64,000 nt of DNA. It comes from Elusimicrobiota bacterium (GTDB taxonomy: Bacteria > Elusimicrobiota > Elusimicrobia > UBA1565 > UBA9628). Every line of letters starts with the position of its first letter. Position 1 is the stretch's first letter. Below, one piece after another: positions 1-10,609 of the stretch. The position numbers and the translations under genes are program-made. The stretch is taken from the NCBI GenBank assembly GCA_023213235.1, contig CP096137.1:631587-695586 (forward strand). Direction: 5' to 3'. The notes beneath the pieces are model-generated. The model saw only the letters and a program-made list of their open reading frames with translations. It did no database searches and was not told the DNA's origin.

Positions 1-1164
<1,164 letters not shown>

Positions 1165-1172
<8 letters not shown>

Positions 1173-1728
1173 GGGGCATACCTCCGCCTTTCGGGAAGCT
1201 CTCGAGCCCGTCGGCCACGGCGCACAGGGCGCCGAGCAGGGCTTCCGTCTCGTTGAGATCGCGCACGGCGGGAACCTTCCAGACGACGCGGAACTGTTCG
1301 CCGACGAAGTCCACGTGCTTGAGGCCGGCCAGGCGCTGCTGCATCGTCGAATCGAAGACGATGGGGCCGGCCGCCTTGTCGGAGCAGCGCGCGAGCAGCT
1401 TGTCGCGGAACTCGCGCTCCGTCGGCTCGAGCGCGTCGGGAACGACCATGCCGGCGCGCCGCGTCACGAGCTCCTTCGGCGCGCACTCGACGCGCAGGCG
1501 CGTCTCGGCGGAGAGCCAGGCGGTCACGGTCACGCCGGCGTCCGACGTCTCGATCGCGACCTTGCGGCCGTTCCACGCGCCGCCCAGGCGCGGAGGGTTC
1601 GCCTCATAGGTCAGGCCGAGCGCGGCGCGCATCGTCGGCCACTGAAGGGACGGCGTGTCCAGCTTGTGCTCGCGCCAGAAATACCAGGCGATCGGCGCGA
1701 TCGCGAGGAGCCCGAGGAGGGCGGTCAC
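1165..1728 (-). CDS. conserved-position hypothetical membrane protein between carA and carB
   Basis: A 187-residue protein I do not recognise. Its GTG start (1728) overlaps the carA TGA as GTGA, and its end overlaps the carB start by 8 nt, so it is an integral operon member. One N-terminal hydrophobic segment (about residues 2-18, [17 protein letters not shown]) is followed by a soluble domain of roughly 165 residues with two cysteines and no catalytic motif I can name. The likely topology is a single-pass, N-anchored protein. Its position inside a carbamoyl phosphate synthetase operon suggests co-expression but does not show a biochemical role. Confidence 0.8.
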
Positions 1729-2840
1729 CGCGAGCGTGCCTCGCGCCCCGCGAGCATGAGCCCGCGGAAGCGCTCGAAGAGATAGCGGCTGTCGTGCGGG
1801 CCCGCCGAGGCCTCGGGGTGGTATTGGACGGAGAAGGCGGGCAAGGTGCCGTGAGTCATGCCCTCGGACGTGCCGTCGTTGAGGTTGACGTGCGTCGTCT
1901 TGACCGCGGAGGGCAAGGTCTTCAGGTCGACGCAGAAGCCGTGGTTCTGAGAGGAGATCTCGATCTTCCCGGTCTCCAGGTCCTTGACCGGGTGGTTCGA
2001 GCCGTGGTGGCCGAACTTGAGCTTGTACGTGCGCCCGCCGAGGGCCAGGCCGAGCAGCTGATGGCCCAGGCAGATGCCGAACAGCGGCACGCGCTCGGCG
2101 AGCAGGTGCTTGATCGTCTCGACGGCGTCCGTGACGGGCTCGGGGTCGCCGGGGCCGTTGGAGAGCAGCACGCCGTCGGGCTTGAGGCGGACGATCTCCG
2201 CGGCGGAGGTCGAGCACGGCACGACGGTGACCTTGCAGCCCATCGCCGTGAGGCAGCGCAGGATGCCGTACTTCACGCCGAAATCCATGACCACGACGTG
2301 GAGCTGCTTGTCGGCGGGCTTGAAGCCCTCGTCCCACGAGTAAGGCTTATCGCAGGTCACGGTCTTCGCGAGGTTGAGGCCGGCCATCGTGGGCAGGGCC
2401 TTCGCCTTGGCCAGCAGCCGCTTCCGGTCGCCGTCCGTCGTCGAGATGATCCCGCGCAGGGCGCCCTTGTCGCGCAGCTTGAGCGTCAGCGCGCGCGTGT
2501 CCACGTCCTCGATCGCGACGATGCCGTGCTTCTTGAGGAACGAGCCCGCGGACTCGACCGACTCGTGGTTCGAGGGGTGCTTGCACAGCTCGCGCACGAC
2601 GAAGCCGGAGAGGCGGGGGCGCGCCGACTCGTGGTCGCCGGCGGTGATGCCGTAGTTGCCGATCAGCGGGTAGGTCATCACGACGCACTGGCCCGCGTAC
2701 GAGGGATCGGTAAGGATCTCCTGGTAGCCGGTCATCGCGGTGTTGAACACGAACTCGCCGCCGGTCTCGCCCGACGCGCCGCAGGCACGTCCCGCGACGA
2801 ACGTCCCGTCTTCCAGAGCCAGCCAGGCCTTGTCGTTCAT
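1725..2840 (-). CDS. carA: carbamoyl phosphate synthase small subunit (glutaminase)
   Basis: A 371-residue CarA, the class I glutamine amidotransferase that feeds ammonia to CarB. The N-terminal half holds the CarA-specific domain (GETGGEFVFNTAMTGYQEIL). The C-terminal half holds the nucleophile elbow GICLGHQLLGLALGG and the His-Glu part of the triad in YHPEASAGPHD. The length is normal. The ATG at 2840 is the first gene of carA-X-carB. A TAAAAT hexamer (2850-2855, minus strand) ends 9 nt before it and no Shine-Dalgarno is visible, consistent with a very short leader. A perfect inverted repeat lies between this promoter and the purN/purH stop. Confidence 0.97.
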   Translation of the reverse strand: MNDKAWLALEDGTFVAGRACGASGETGGEFVFNTAMTGYQEILTDPSYAGQCVVMTYPLIGNYGITAGDHESARPRLSGFVVRELCKHPSNHESVESAGSFLKKHGIVAIEDVDTRALTLKLRDKGALRGIISTTDGDRKRLLAKAKALPTMAGLNLAKTVTCDKPYSWDEGFKPADKQLHVVVMDFGVKYGILRCLTAMGCKVTVVPCSTSAAEIVRLKPDGVLLSNGPGDPEPVTDAVETIKHLLAERVPLFGICLGHQLLGLALGGRTYKLKFGHHGSNHPVKDLETGKIEISSQNHGFCVDLKTLPSAVKTTHVNLNDGTSEGMTHGTLPAFSVQYHPEASAGPHDSRYLFERFRGLMLAGREARSR

Positions 2841-2875
2841 CGGGTTCCTATTTTAGCAATTCTCCGACGTAAGAT

Positions 2876-2956
2876 TGGTGTCAGACCTCCCACTTTCCCA
2901 CTTTTCTATAAGCCGCGTTTCTGTGGAAAAGTGGGAAAGTGGGAGGTCTGACACCA
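2876..2956. repeat. REP-like palindrome 1 (31-bp arms, 19-nt loop)
   Basis: Arms 2876-2906 and 2926-2956 are perfect reverse complements. The outer end reads GGTGTCAGACC and the inner end CACTTTTC. It lies between the purN/purH stop and carA. It resembles the elements at 16732 and 57903 in layout and in the GTCAG core. In RNA it would form a strong hairpin and could also end transcription. Confidence 0.9.
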
Positions 2957-2957
2957 G

Positions 2958-5141
2958 CTAGTGCCTGAAGTGGCGCATGCCGGTCATGACCATCGCGAGG
3001 TTGTGCTCGTCGGCGGCGGCGATGACTTCGGCGTCCTTGATGGAGCCGCCGGGGTGGATGATGGCCGAGATGCCGAGAGTGAACGCGGCGTCGATGCCGT
3101 CTCTAAAGGGGAAGAAGGCGTCGGACGCGAGCACGAGCGCCTTCGGGCCCTCGTTGTCTCGCAGCCAGAGCTTGAACTTCACGCCGGACATGTGGACCGA
3201 GTCGACGCGCGACATCTGGCCGGCGCCGATTCCCACGGTGCGGTCGGGACCGGCGAGGACGATCGCGTTGGACTTCACGTGCTTGGCGGCCGTCCAGGCG
3301 AAGCGCAGGGCTTCCTCCTCGGCGGGGGTCGGCTGGCGCTTGCTGACGACCTTCCAGTCGGGGCCGGTGACCGCGCGGTCGGGCTCGGTGACGAGGACCT
3401 CGTCGCCGATCGAGCGGTACTGCAGGGCCTTCGTGGGCGGCCGCGTGCGCACGAGGATGCGGACGTTGGGCTTCTTCGTGAGGATCTCGAGCGCCTCGGG
3501 CTCGTAGCCGGGGGCGACGAGGACCTCGACGAAGCGCTTACTCAGAAGCTCGGCGATGGCCTTCGTCACCGGGCGGTTGAAGGCGAGCGCGCCGCCGAAC
3601 GCGGAGAGCGGGTCGGTGGCCCAGGCCTTGTCGAAGGCCTGCTCGATCGTCTCGCCGACGCCGATGCCGGCGGGGGTCACGTGCTTGAACACGACGGCCG
3701 CGGGCGCCTCGAAGTCGGAGACGGCGTCCCAGGTGCCGGAGGCGTCGAGCAGGTTGTTGTACGAGAGCTCCTTGCCGTGCAGCTTGGAGAAGGACATCCC
3801 CTCGTCGGTCGCGTACAGCGCGGCCTTCTGATGGGGGTTCTCGCCGTAGCGCAGGTCCTGGACCTTCGACAGCGGCGCGGACAGCTTGGCCGGGAAGACG
3901 GAGCTCTCGGCGCCCGGCTTCTCGCCGCACCACGCGCCGGCGATCATCGAGTCGTAGTCGGCGGTGTGGCGGAACGCGGTGAGCGCGAGGCGGCGGCGCG
4001 TCTCGACGGAGAGGCGGCCCTGCTTGGCGCCGAGCTCGGCCAGCACGCCGGCGTAGTCGCCGGGCGCGGTGAGCACGCCGACGTCCTCGAAATTCTTGCC
4101 GGCCGCGCGGATCAAGGCGACGCCGCCGATGTCGATCTGCTCGATGACGGCCTGCTCCCACGGGTCGGAGGCCTCGGCCGCGGTCTTCTTGAAGGGATAG
4201 AGGTTCACGACGACGAGGTCGATGGGCTCGAGGCCGAACAGCTCGGCCTCGCGGACCTGCTTGGGATCCTTGCGGCGCAGCAGGATCGCGCCATGGACGT
4301 GCGGGTGGAGCGTCTTGACGCGCCCGTCGAGGATCTCGGGAAAGCCGGTCATCGTTTCCAGGGGGCGGACGGGCAGTCCCGCCTGAACGAGCGCCTTGTA
4401 GGTGCCGGACGTCGAGACGAGCTCCACGCCGAGCTCGTGGAGGCCCTTGGCGAACTCGACGACGCCGGTCTTGTCGGAGACGGAAATCAGCGCGCGCTTG
4501 AGGCGCGGAGAGGCCTCGTTCGGCGAGGGCTTCACGACGACCTTGCCGTTCTCGACCTTCGCGCGGCCCTCGGCGAACAGCGCGACGGCGCGCGGGTAGA
4601 TCCAGTGCTCCTGCGCGAGCACCCTCGCGGCCAGCGTGCCGGGGGTGTCGGTCGCCAGCACGGGGACCGTCGCCTGCAGGACGACGGGGCCGTGGTCGTA
4701 CTCCTCGTCGACGACGTGAATCGTGGCGCCGCTGACCTTGACGCCGGACGCGATAACCGCTTCATGGACTTTCCGTCCGTACATCCCCTGCCCGCCGAAG
4801 GCCGGAAGCAGCGCCGGGTGGACATTTAAGATTCGGCCTGCGTAAGCTTGGATCAGCGGAGGTCTGAGCTTAAGCATGAATCCCGCGAGGCATATTAATT
4901 CAATGCCGCGGCGCTTAGATTCTTGGGCTAGAAAGGCATTGTACTCGTCGGGAGACGGGTGGTCGTTCTGCGGGCAGACGATCGTCTCGATGCCCACGCG
5001 CTGAGCGCGCCGCACCGCTCCGGCGTCGGCCTTGTTCGACACGACGAGGGCGATCTGCCCGCGCACGCGCCCGTCGGCGCAGGCGTCGAGCAGGGCCTGG
5101 AGGTTGGTCCCTTCCCCGGAGGCGAAGACCGCGATCTTCAA
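2958..5141 (-). CDS. purNH: PurN-PurH fusion: GAR transformylase plus AICAR transformylase/IMP cyclohydrolase
   Basis: One 727-residue reading frame carries two purine enzymes that both use 10-formyl-tetrahydrofolate. Residues ~1-200 are PurN: ASGEGTNLQALLDA, the catalytic NVHPALLPAFGGQGMYG, and the Asp in VDEEYDHGP. Residues ~208-727 are PurH: the MGS-like cyclohydrolase domain (RALISVSDKTG, KTLHPHVHGAILLRR), then the transformylase domain with the Lys-His pair in KHVTPAGIG and the terminal GMRHFRH. The TTG start at 5141 overlaps the purM TGA. At the domain junction an in-frame GTG (4535) overlaps an out-of-frame TGA. Separate genes would need two missing bases there, so the fusion is probable but should be checked. 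Confidence 0.9.
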   Translation of the reverse strand: MKIAVFASGEGTNLQALLDACADGRVRGQIALVVSNKADAGAVRRAQRVGIETIVCPQNDHPSPDEYNAFLAQESKRRGIELICLAGFMLKLRPPLIQAYAGRILNVHPALLPAFGGQGMYGRKVHEAVIASGVKVSGATIHVVDEEYDHGPVVLQATVPVLATDTPGTLAARVLAQEHWIYPRAVALFAEGRAKVENGKVVVKPSPNEASPRLKRALISVSDKTGVVEFAKGLHELGVELVSTSGTYKALVQAGLPVRPLETMTGFPEILDGRVKTLHPHVHGAILLRRKDPKQVREAELFGLEPIDLVVVNLYPFKKTAAEASDPWEQAVIEQIDIGGVALIRAAGKNFEDVGVLTAPGDYAGVLAELGAKQGRLSVETRRRLALTAFRHTADYDSMIAGAWCGEKPGAESSVFPAKLSAPLSKVQDLRYGENPHQKAALYATDEGMSFSKLHGKELSYNNLLDASGTWDAVSDFEAPAAVVFKHVTPAGIGVGETIEQAFDKAWATDPLSAFGGALAFNRPVTKAIAELLSKRFVEVLVAPGYEPEALEILTKKPNVRILVRTRPPTKALQYRSIGDEVLVTEPDRAVTGPDWKVVSKRQPTPAEEEALRFAWTAAKHVKSNAIVLAGPDRTVGIGAGQMSRVDSVHMSGVKFKLWLRDNEGPKALVLASDAFFPFRDGIDAAFTLGISAIIHPGGSIKDAEVIAAADEHNLAMVMTGMRHFRH

Positions 5142-6112
5142 ATGATCTCGACCTCGTGTTTCCCGGAGACGATCTCGCCGACGACGCGCGCCTCGGGCAG
5201 GGCCTTCTTCGCGGCCTCGAGGCTGTCGGGGCGGATCACGATGACCAGGCCCAGGCCCATATTGAACGTGCGCCACATCTCGCGCTCCGGCACGTTGCCG
5301 CGGCGCTGGATCTCGCCGAAGATCGGGAGCTGGCGCCAGGCGTCCTTGCGGAAGATCGCCTTGCGGCCGCGCGGCAGGATGCGCGGCACGTTCTCGACAA
5401 GGCCGCCGCCGGTGATGTGCGAGAGGCCGAGGATGATCTGCTCGTCCTTGGCCAGGGCGGCTTTGAGGCGCATGACCTCGTCGACGTAGATGCGCGTCGG
5501 CGTGAGGAGCGCCTTGCCCCACTTCTTGAGCTCCTTGCCCTTGAACACCTGGCGCGCCAGCGAGTAGCCGTTGGAGTGGAGGCCGGAGGACGGAAGACCA
5601 AGAATCAGGTCTCCCGGATAAATCTTGCTGCCGTCGATGACCTCGCTGCGCTTGACCAGGCCGACCGCGAAGCCCGCGAGGTCGTACTCGTTCTTCGGGT
5701 ACATGCCGGGCATCTCGGCCGTCTCGCCGCCGAGCAGGACGCAGCGTCCCTGGCGGCAGCCCTCCATGATGCCGGCGATGATCTTCTTCGACGTCGCGAG
5801 CTTGAGCTTGCCGGTCGCGTAATAATCGAGGAAGATCAGCGGCTTGGCGCCGCAGCAGACGAGGTCGTTGACCGACATCGCGACGAGGTCGACGCCGATC
5901 GTGTCGTGCTTGTCGAGCGCGAAGGCGAGCTTGAGCTTCGTGCCGACGCCGTCGGTGCAGGCGACGAGCTCGTAGGGCTCGGCGCCGGGCAGGTCGAGCG
6001 GGAAGAGGCCCGCGAAGCCGCCGATCGCGGGCGCCTTGGCCTGGATGTGGTCGACGAGCTTGTCGGCGAGGTCGATGTTGACGCCGGACTTGCGGTAGGT
6101 GAGAGTGGGCAT
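5138..6112 (-). CDS. purM: phosphoribosylformylglycinamidine cyclo-ligase (AIR synthetase)
   Basis: A 324-residue PurM, which closes FGAM to aminoimidazole ribotide with ATP. Recognised by CTDGVGTKLKLAF, VAMSVNDLVCCGAKPLIFLDYYA, GGETAEMPGMY, LPSSGLHSNGYSL and LSHITGGGLVENVPRILP in the family order. The ATG at 6112 overlaps the pyrE TAA (TAATG), and the gene's own TGA overlaps the TTG of purN/purH, so it is mid-operon. It is the first purine gene after five pyrimidine genes on what appears to be one transcript, an unusual mix. Confidence 0.97.
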   Translation of the reverse strand: MPTLTYRKSGVNIDLADKLVDHIQAKAPAIGGFAGLFPLDLPGAEPYELVACTDGVGTKLKLAFALDKHDTIGVDLVAMSVNDLVCCGAKPLIFLDYYATGKLKLATSKKIIAGIMEGCRQGRCVLLGGETAEMPGMYPKNEYDLAGFAVGLVKRSEVIDGSKIYPGDLILGLPSSGLHSNGYSLARQVFKGKELKKWGKALLTPTRIYVDEVMRLKAALAKDEQIILGLSHITGGGLVENVPRILPRGRKAIFRKDAWRQLPIFGEIQRRGNVPEREMWRTFNMGLGLVIVIRPDSLEAAKKALPEARVVGEIVSGKHEVEII

Positions 6113-6678
6113 TATTTCTTCTCCGTGCGGCTGCCCGGCTTGACGACGGGCTCTCCCGCCTTGCAGCGCGGGCACTCCTCCGGCTTCCAGGCGGGGACCG
6201 AGACGGCCCAGAGGGCCGTGTACGGCGCGCCCAGATTCGACTTCCCTTCCGAGCGGTCCACGACCGAGACGGCCCCGGCGACCGCCGCGCCCGCGGCGCG
6301 GATCACCTCGAAGACCTCCTTCGTGGACTTGCCCGTCGTGACGACGTCCTCGACGACCACCACCTTCTCGCCGGGCTTGAGGGAAAAGCCGCGGCGCAAG
6401 GTCATGATACCATCGACGCGCTCGGTGAAGAAATGGCGGACGCCGAACGCGCGCGCGACCTCGTGGCCGATCATGAGGCCGCCCATCGCCGGCGAGAGCA
6501 CGAGGTCGGGCTTGAGCCCCGACTTCTCGGCCACCGCGCGCCCGAGGGCCTCCGCGGCGCCGGGCTGGGCCAGCACGAGCGCGCATTGGAGGTAGCGGTC
6601 GCTGTGCAGGCCGGAGGAGAGCAGGAAGTGGCCCTTGAGGTACGCTCCGTTGTCGAGGAAAAGCTTTTCGACGTTCAT
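6112..6678 (-). CDS. pyrE: orotate phosphoribosyltransferase
   Basis: A 188-residue PyrE, which joins orotate to PRPP to give OMP. The PRPP-binding motif VVVEDVVTTGKS is clear, with FLLSSGLHSDRYLQC near the N-terminus. The C-terminal tail has a CPRC pair (PEECPRCKAGEP), as in the longer bacterial/archaeal PyrE branch rather than the E. coli type. The ATG at 6678 overlaps the pyrF TGA (ATGA), and the TAA overlaps the purM ATG. Confidence 0.95.
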   Translation of the reverse strand: MNVEKLFLDNGAYLKGHFLLSSGLHSDRYLQCALVLAQPGAAEALGRAVAEKSGLKPDLVLSPAMGGLMIGHEVARAFGVRHFFTERVDGIMTLRRGFSLKPGEKVVVVEDVVTTGKSTKEVFEVIRAAGAAVAGAVSVVDRSEGKSNLGAPYTALWAVSVPAWKPEECPRCKAGEPVVKPGSRTEKK

Positions 6679-7382
6679 TCGCGGTCCAGGGCCTTGGAGT
6701 TGGCCGCCTTCATCTCGGCCAGGATGTCGAGCGCGGCCGCCCGGGGATCGGGCGCGTGCGTGATCGGCCGGCCGATGACGACGAAGTCGATGCCGAGGGC
6801 CGCCGCCTCTCCGGGCGTCATGACGCGGTTCTGATCGTTGAGCGCCGCCCCTTTCGGCCGTATGCCGGGAGTCACGAACTTCATGTCGAGATGGGGAAAC
6901 GCCTTGCGCAGCATCCCGACCTCCTGCGGCGAGCAGATCGTCGCGTCGGCCCCGCCGACCCAGCCGAGCTTGGCGAAGCCCTTCACCAAGGAGGGAATCT
7001 TCGCCGAGGGAGAAAAGATCTTCACGTCCTTGGGCGCCATGCTGGTCAGCACGGTGACGCCCCACAGCTTCGGGCGCGGCGAGACCTCGGAGGCCGCGCG
7101 CAGCATGTCGGAGCCGCCGGAAAGATGGAGAGAGACCGCGTCGACGCCGAGGCGCTGGGCCTCGCGCACGGCGTGGGCGACCGTCTGGGGGATGTCGTGG
7201 AGCTTGAGGTCGAGAAAGACCTTGCCGCCCTGGCGGCGCACGAGGTCGACGGCGCGCTTGCCGTGCGCGGTGAAGAGCTGGAGGCCGACCTTGTACCAGA
7301 CGATCGTGCCGTGCAGGGCCTTGAGCAGCTCCTCCTGCTTCTTGACCGAGTCGACGTCGAGCGCGACGATGACCTGGGTCAC
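6675..7382 (-). CDS. pyrF: orotidine 5'-phosphate decarboxylase
   Basis: A 235-residue PyrF that decarboxylates OMP to UMP. The catalytic Asp-Lys-Asp-rich loop is visible as FLDLKLHDIPQTV, the N-terminal barrel strand as VIVALDVDS, the C-terminal phosphate-binding region as FVTPGIRP and the final strand as DFVVIGRPITHA. The GTG start at 7382 overlaps the pyrD TGA (GTGA). Its own TGA overlaps the pyrE ATG. Confidence 0.96.
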   Translation of the reverse strand: MTQVIVALDVDSVKKQEELLKALHGTIVWYKVGLQLFTAHGKRAVDLVRRQGGKVFLDLKLHDIPQTVAHAVREAQRLGVDAVSLHLSGGSDMLRAASEVSPRPKLWGVTVLTSMAPKDVKIFSPSAKIPSLVKGFAKLGWVGGADATICSPQEVGMLRKAFPHLDMKFVTPGIRPKGAALNDQNRVMTPGEAAALGIDFVVIGRPITHAPDPRAAALDILAEMKAANSKALDRE

Positions 7383-8353
7383 GCGAGCCCCCGCGTGATG
7401 CGCTTGACCGTGGAGGGACCGCCGTAGACGAGTCCCGTGTAGAGCTGGACGAGGTCGGCGCCGGCCGCGAGGCGGTCCCTCGCGTCGTCGGCGGTCTCGA
7501 TGCCGCCGACGGCGATGAGCGGGAGCTCGGTCAGCGCGCGGGTCTTGGCGAGCAGCGCCTGCGCTTTCGCCTTCAGCGGCGCGCCGGAGAGGCCGCCCTT
7601 CTCCTGGTGAGCGTGGTCGATCGTGGTATTGCTGACGACGAACCCTTGAGCCCCGGGCGTCGCCAGGCAGGCCCGGAGATCGTCGTCGGCGAGGTCGGGG
7701 GACAGCTTGACGAGCACCGGCTTGGTCGACGCGTTGGCCGTCTGGACGGCGTCGAGGATCGCCGCGAGATCCGACGACTTCTGCAGATCCCGGAGGCCGG
7801 GAGTGTTGGGCGAGGACACGTTGACGACGAAGTAGTCGCCGAACTCAGCCAGGAGCTTGAAGGTCCGGGCATAGGCCGAGGGGGCCTGCGTCGACGGAGT
7901 CCCTTTGTTCAGGCCGAGATTGATCCCCAGCGGAATCGGCGGCCTCGGCATGGCGGATAATCTGACTCTCAATGCGCGGGCGCCCTCGGAGTTGAAGCCC
8001 ATGCGGTTGACGATCGCGCGCTCGCCGGGGACGCGGAACAGGCGCGGCTTCGGATTGCCGGGCTGGGGCTCGAGGGTGACCGAGCCGATCTCGAGGAAGC
8101 CGAAGCCGAGTCCGGGAAGGACGGGGATAAGCCGCCCGTCCTTGTCGAAACCGGCGGCCAAGCCGACGGGATTGGGAAAGCGGACGCCGAAGACGGTCTT
8201 CTCGAGCCCTCGTCCGCCGGGGCCGGTCAGCGCCGACAGGACGGCCGCGGCCCCGGGAAGGGGAGCCGCGAGCGCCATCAGCCCCGCGGCCTCCTCGTGC
8301 ACGCGCTCGGCGTCGAGCGAGAACAGGAAGGGCTTGAGCGCGTCATAGAGCAT
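7379..8353 (-). CDS. pyrD: dihydroorotate dehydrogenase, class 2 (quinone-type)
   Basis: A 324-residue PyrD of the membrane-associated class 2 type. Evidence: the short N-terminal helical extension [30 protein letters not shown], and the active-site loop [14 protein letters not shown] with the class 2 serine, then [10 protein letters not shown] and the phosphate-binding YTGLVYGGP. The ATG at 8353 overlaps the end of pyrC by 11 nt in another frame. As given, the pyrC frame reads straight into pyrD, but only because of a single missing base near 8415-8418. The two are best annotated as separate overlapping genes. Confidence 0.93.
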   Translation of the reverse strand: MLYDALKPFLFSLDAERVHEEAAGLMALAAPLPGAAAVLSALTGPGGRGLEKTVFGVRFPNPVGLAAGFDKDGRLIPVLPGLGFGFLEIGSVTLEPQPGNPKPRLFRVPGERAIVNRMGFNSEGARALRVRLSAMPRPPIPLGINLGLNKGTPSTQAPSAYARTFKLLAEFGDYFVVNVSSPNTPGLRDLQKSSDLAAILDAVQTANASTKPVLVKLSPDLADDDLRACLATPGAQGFVVSNTTIDHAHQEKGGLSGAPLKAKAQALLAKTRALTELPLIAVGGIETADDARDRLAAGADLVQLYTGLVYGGPSTVKRITRGLA

Positions 8354-9633
8354 GGACCACGCGTCCGGCGGAGAGGGTGACGAGCGCTCGCCCCTTGAGG
8401 CGGCGGCCGGCGAAGGGGTGTTGCGGCTCTTCGAGGCGAACGGCGGCTCCGGCGTCCAGGACGCGTCGGGGTCGACGACGACGAGGTCGGCGTCGGCGCC
8501 CGCCGCGAGCGTGCCCTTGGTCTTGAGGCCGAGCAGCCCCGCCGGGCCGGAGGAGAGGCGCTCGACGAGGCGGCGCCGCGTGAGGATCTTCTTGTGGAAG
8601 AGCTCGGTCAGCGCGATCGCGAGCGAGGTCTCGAGCCCCGTCACGCCGAAGGGAGCCAGGTCCATGCCGAGCGACTTGGCGCCGCAGCCGTGCGGCGCGT
8701 GATCGGTGGCGATCGCGTCGATCGTCCCGTCGGCCAGGCCCGCGAGCAGGGCGGCGCGGTCGTCGGAGCGGCGCAGCGGCGGGTTCATCTTCCAATTGCC
8801 GTCGTAGCCGGGGATCATCGCGTCGGTCAGCGCGAAGTGATGCGGGCAGGCCTCGGCGGAGATCCGCACGCCGCGCTTCTTGGCGGCGCGCACCGCGTCG
8901 ACGGACTCCGCGGCGGAGACGTGCGCGACGTGCAGGCGCGCGCCCGTCATCTCGGCCAGCGTGGCGTCGCGCATGACCTGCAGCGTTTCGGCGGCCCACG
9001 GCGCGCCCTTGAGCCCTTTGCGCAGGGCCTCCGGGCCCTCGTGCACGCAGGCGCCGGCGGAGAGGGTGAGGTCCTCGCAATGGTCGATGACCAGCATGTC
9101 GAGGTCTTTCGCGTGCTCGAGCGCGCGGCGCATGAGCCCGGCGCTCATGACGGGACGCCCGTCGTCCGACAACGCGGCGGCGCCCGCGGCCTTGAGCTTG
9201 GCGAACTCCGTCAGCCGCTCTCCCTGCTGGCCCATCGTGACGGCGCCCGCGAACAGCACGGTCACCGCGGCGTCGGCGCGCGCGCGGGCGCGCAGGAAGC
9301 CGAGCTTGGCGGGATCGTCGGTCACCGGCTCGGTGTTGGCCATCGCGAGCACGGTCGTCACGCCGCCGCGCGCGGCCGCGCGCGTGCCCGTGGCGATCGT
9401 CTCGTCGCCCTCGCGGCCGGGCTCGCGCAGATGGACGTGCATGTCGACGAGGCCGGGCAGGACCCACTTGCCTTTCGCGTCGATGACGGGCGCGCCCTTG
9501 AGCGCGGGCTTGCGCGAGAGGCCGGCGGCGACGGCGGCGACGCGGCCGTCCTCGATGAGGATGTCCCGCACGGATTCCACGCCGGAGGCGGGTCGATCAA
9601 CAGCCCGCCGACGACGATCAGCTGCTCAGGCAA
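8343..9633 (-). CDS. pyrC: dihydroorotase, class I (two single-base frameshifts in this sequence)
   Basis: About 430 residues once two missing bases are restored. The frame opens at the TTG 9633 ([14 protein letters not shown]), shifts near 9588-9591 into [15 protein letters not shown], and shifts again near 8415-8418 into [20 protein letters not shown]. Metal ligands are present in [19 protein letters not shown] and ATDHAPH, typical of class I dihydroorotase, which closes carbamoyl-aspartate to dihydroorotate. The TTG overlaps the pyrB stop by 8 nt. Both breaks are in G/C runs and every conserved block survives, so a sequence error is far likelier than a pseudogene. Confidence 0.9.
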
Positions 9634-10548
9634 GGGACCTCCCGTCGTCGCACAGCGAGAGGACGGCCATGCGCGCGAGCACGCCGTTGGCCACCTGCTC
9701 GAGGATCACCGAGCGCGGCCCGTCGGCGACCTCGGAGGCGAGCTCGACGCCGCGGTTGATGGGCCCCGGGTGCATGACGAGCGCCTCGGGCTTCATCAGC
9801 GCGGCGCGCTCGGGCGTGAGCTGGTAGGACAGCGCGTAGTCGGACATCGAGGAGACGAAGCCCTGGTCCATGCGCTCGAGCTGCAGGCGCAGGACGTTGA
9901 CGGCGTCGGCGTTCTTGAGGGCCTTCTCGACGTTGTGCTCAACGGTCGCTCCCAAAGTCGAGAAATCGTCGGGGCAGAGGGCGGTCGGGCCGCAGAACGT
10001 GACCTTCGCGCCGAGCTTCCTGAGAGCGAAGAGATTCGAGCGCGCGACGCGGCTGTGGCGGATGTCGCCCAGGATCGTGATCTTGCGGCCCTTGAAGGAG
10101 CCCCAGCGCTCCCGCAAAGTCAGCAGGTCGAGCAGGGCCTGCGTCGGGTGCTCGTGCCAGCCGTCGCCGGCGTTGATCACCGAGGCCTTGAGCAGGGGGC
10201 CAAGTCCTCGAGGACGCCGGAGCGCTCGTGGCGCACGACGAAGTGCGTGACGCCGACGGCCTGGAGATTGAGGAAGGTGTCGAGAAGCGTCTCGCCTTTG
10301 CTGAGGGAGGACCCGACGGGCGAGAAGCTGAGCACGTCGGCGCCGAGGCGCTTGGCCGCCATCTCGAAGGAGGAGCGGGTGCGCGTCGAGGGCTCGGTGA
10401 AGACGAAGGCGACGGTGCGGCCCTTGAGGCGGTCGGAGGAGGCGTCCTGCTTGAACGAGGCGGCCAAATCGAGGATCGTCTCGATCTCTGAGGCGCTCAG
10501 CCCTTCCAGGCCGAGCAGGTCCTTCCGTTCCCAGTCTCTCGGCGCCAC
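9626..10548 (-). CDS. pyrB: aspartate carbamoyltransferase catalytic subunit (one single-base frameshift)
   Basis: About 307 residues after correcting one missing base in the G run 10195-10199. Before the break lie the carbamoyl-phosphate motif [19 protein letters not shown] and the [11 protein letters not shown] loop. After it lie the [10 protein letters not shown] motif and [11 protein letters not shown]. The GTG start at 10548 gives [17 protein letters not shown], which aligns with typical PyrB starts. It heads the pyr-pur operon. No pyrI partner is present. Confidence 0.92.
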
Positions 10549-10554
10549 TTTTCA

Positions 10555-10587
10555 CGGCGGGGGATCCCCGCCGGAACGATTAGACTA
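10555..10587 (-). promoter_or_regulatory. pyrB leader: -10-like hexamer and strong hairpin
   Basis: On the minus strand, TAGTCT (10587-10582) is followed by a perfect 8-bp stem, CGGCGGGG, 3-nt loop, CCCCGCCG (10573-10555), which ends 6 nt before the pyrB GTG. A hairpin this close to the start could affect translation or be a control site for the pyr operon. No PyrR-type or terminator structure is evident. Confidence 0.4.
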
Positions 10588-10609
10588 TTTTGGGGAACGC
10601 GCGTCCAGG

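Noticed and set aside
2961..4829. Long open frame (622 codons) on the plus strand opposite purN/purH; likewise 8594-12754 (1,386 codons) and 19454-22474 (1,006 codons)
   Set aside because: They lie exactly antisense to conserved genes, contain repeated Arg/Gly/Ala/Asp-rich sequence with no motif, and are expected in DNA of about 70% G+C, where stop codons are rare.
7379..9580. PyrC-PyrD fusion protein
   Set aside because: The continuous frame depends on one missing base at 8415-8418. With it restored, pyrC ends normally (VVHAL) and pyrD starts at its own ATG with an 11-nt overlap.
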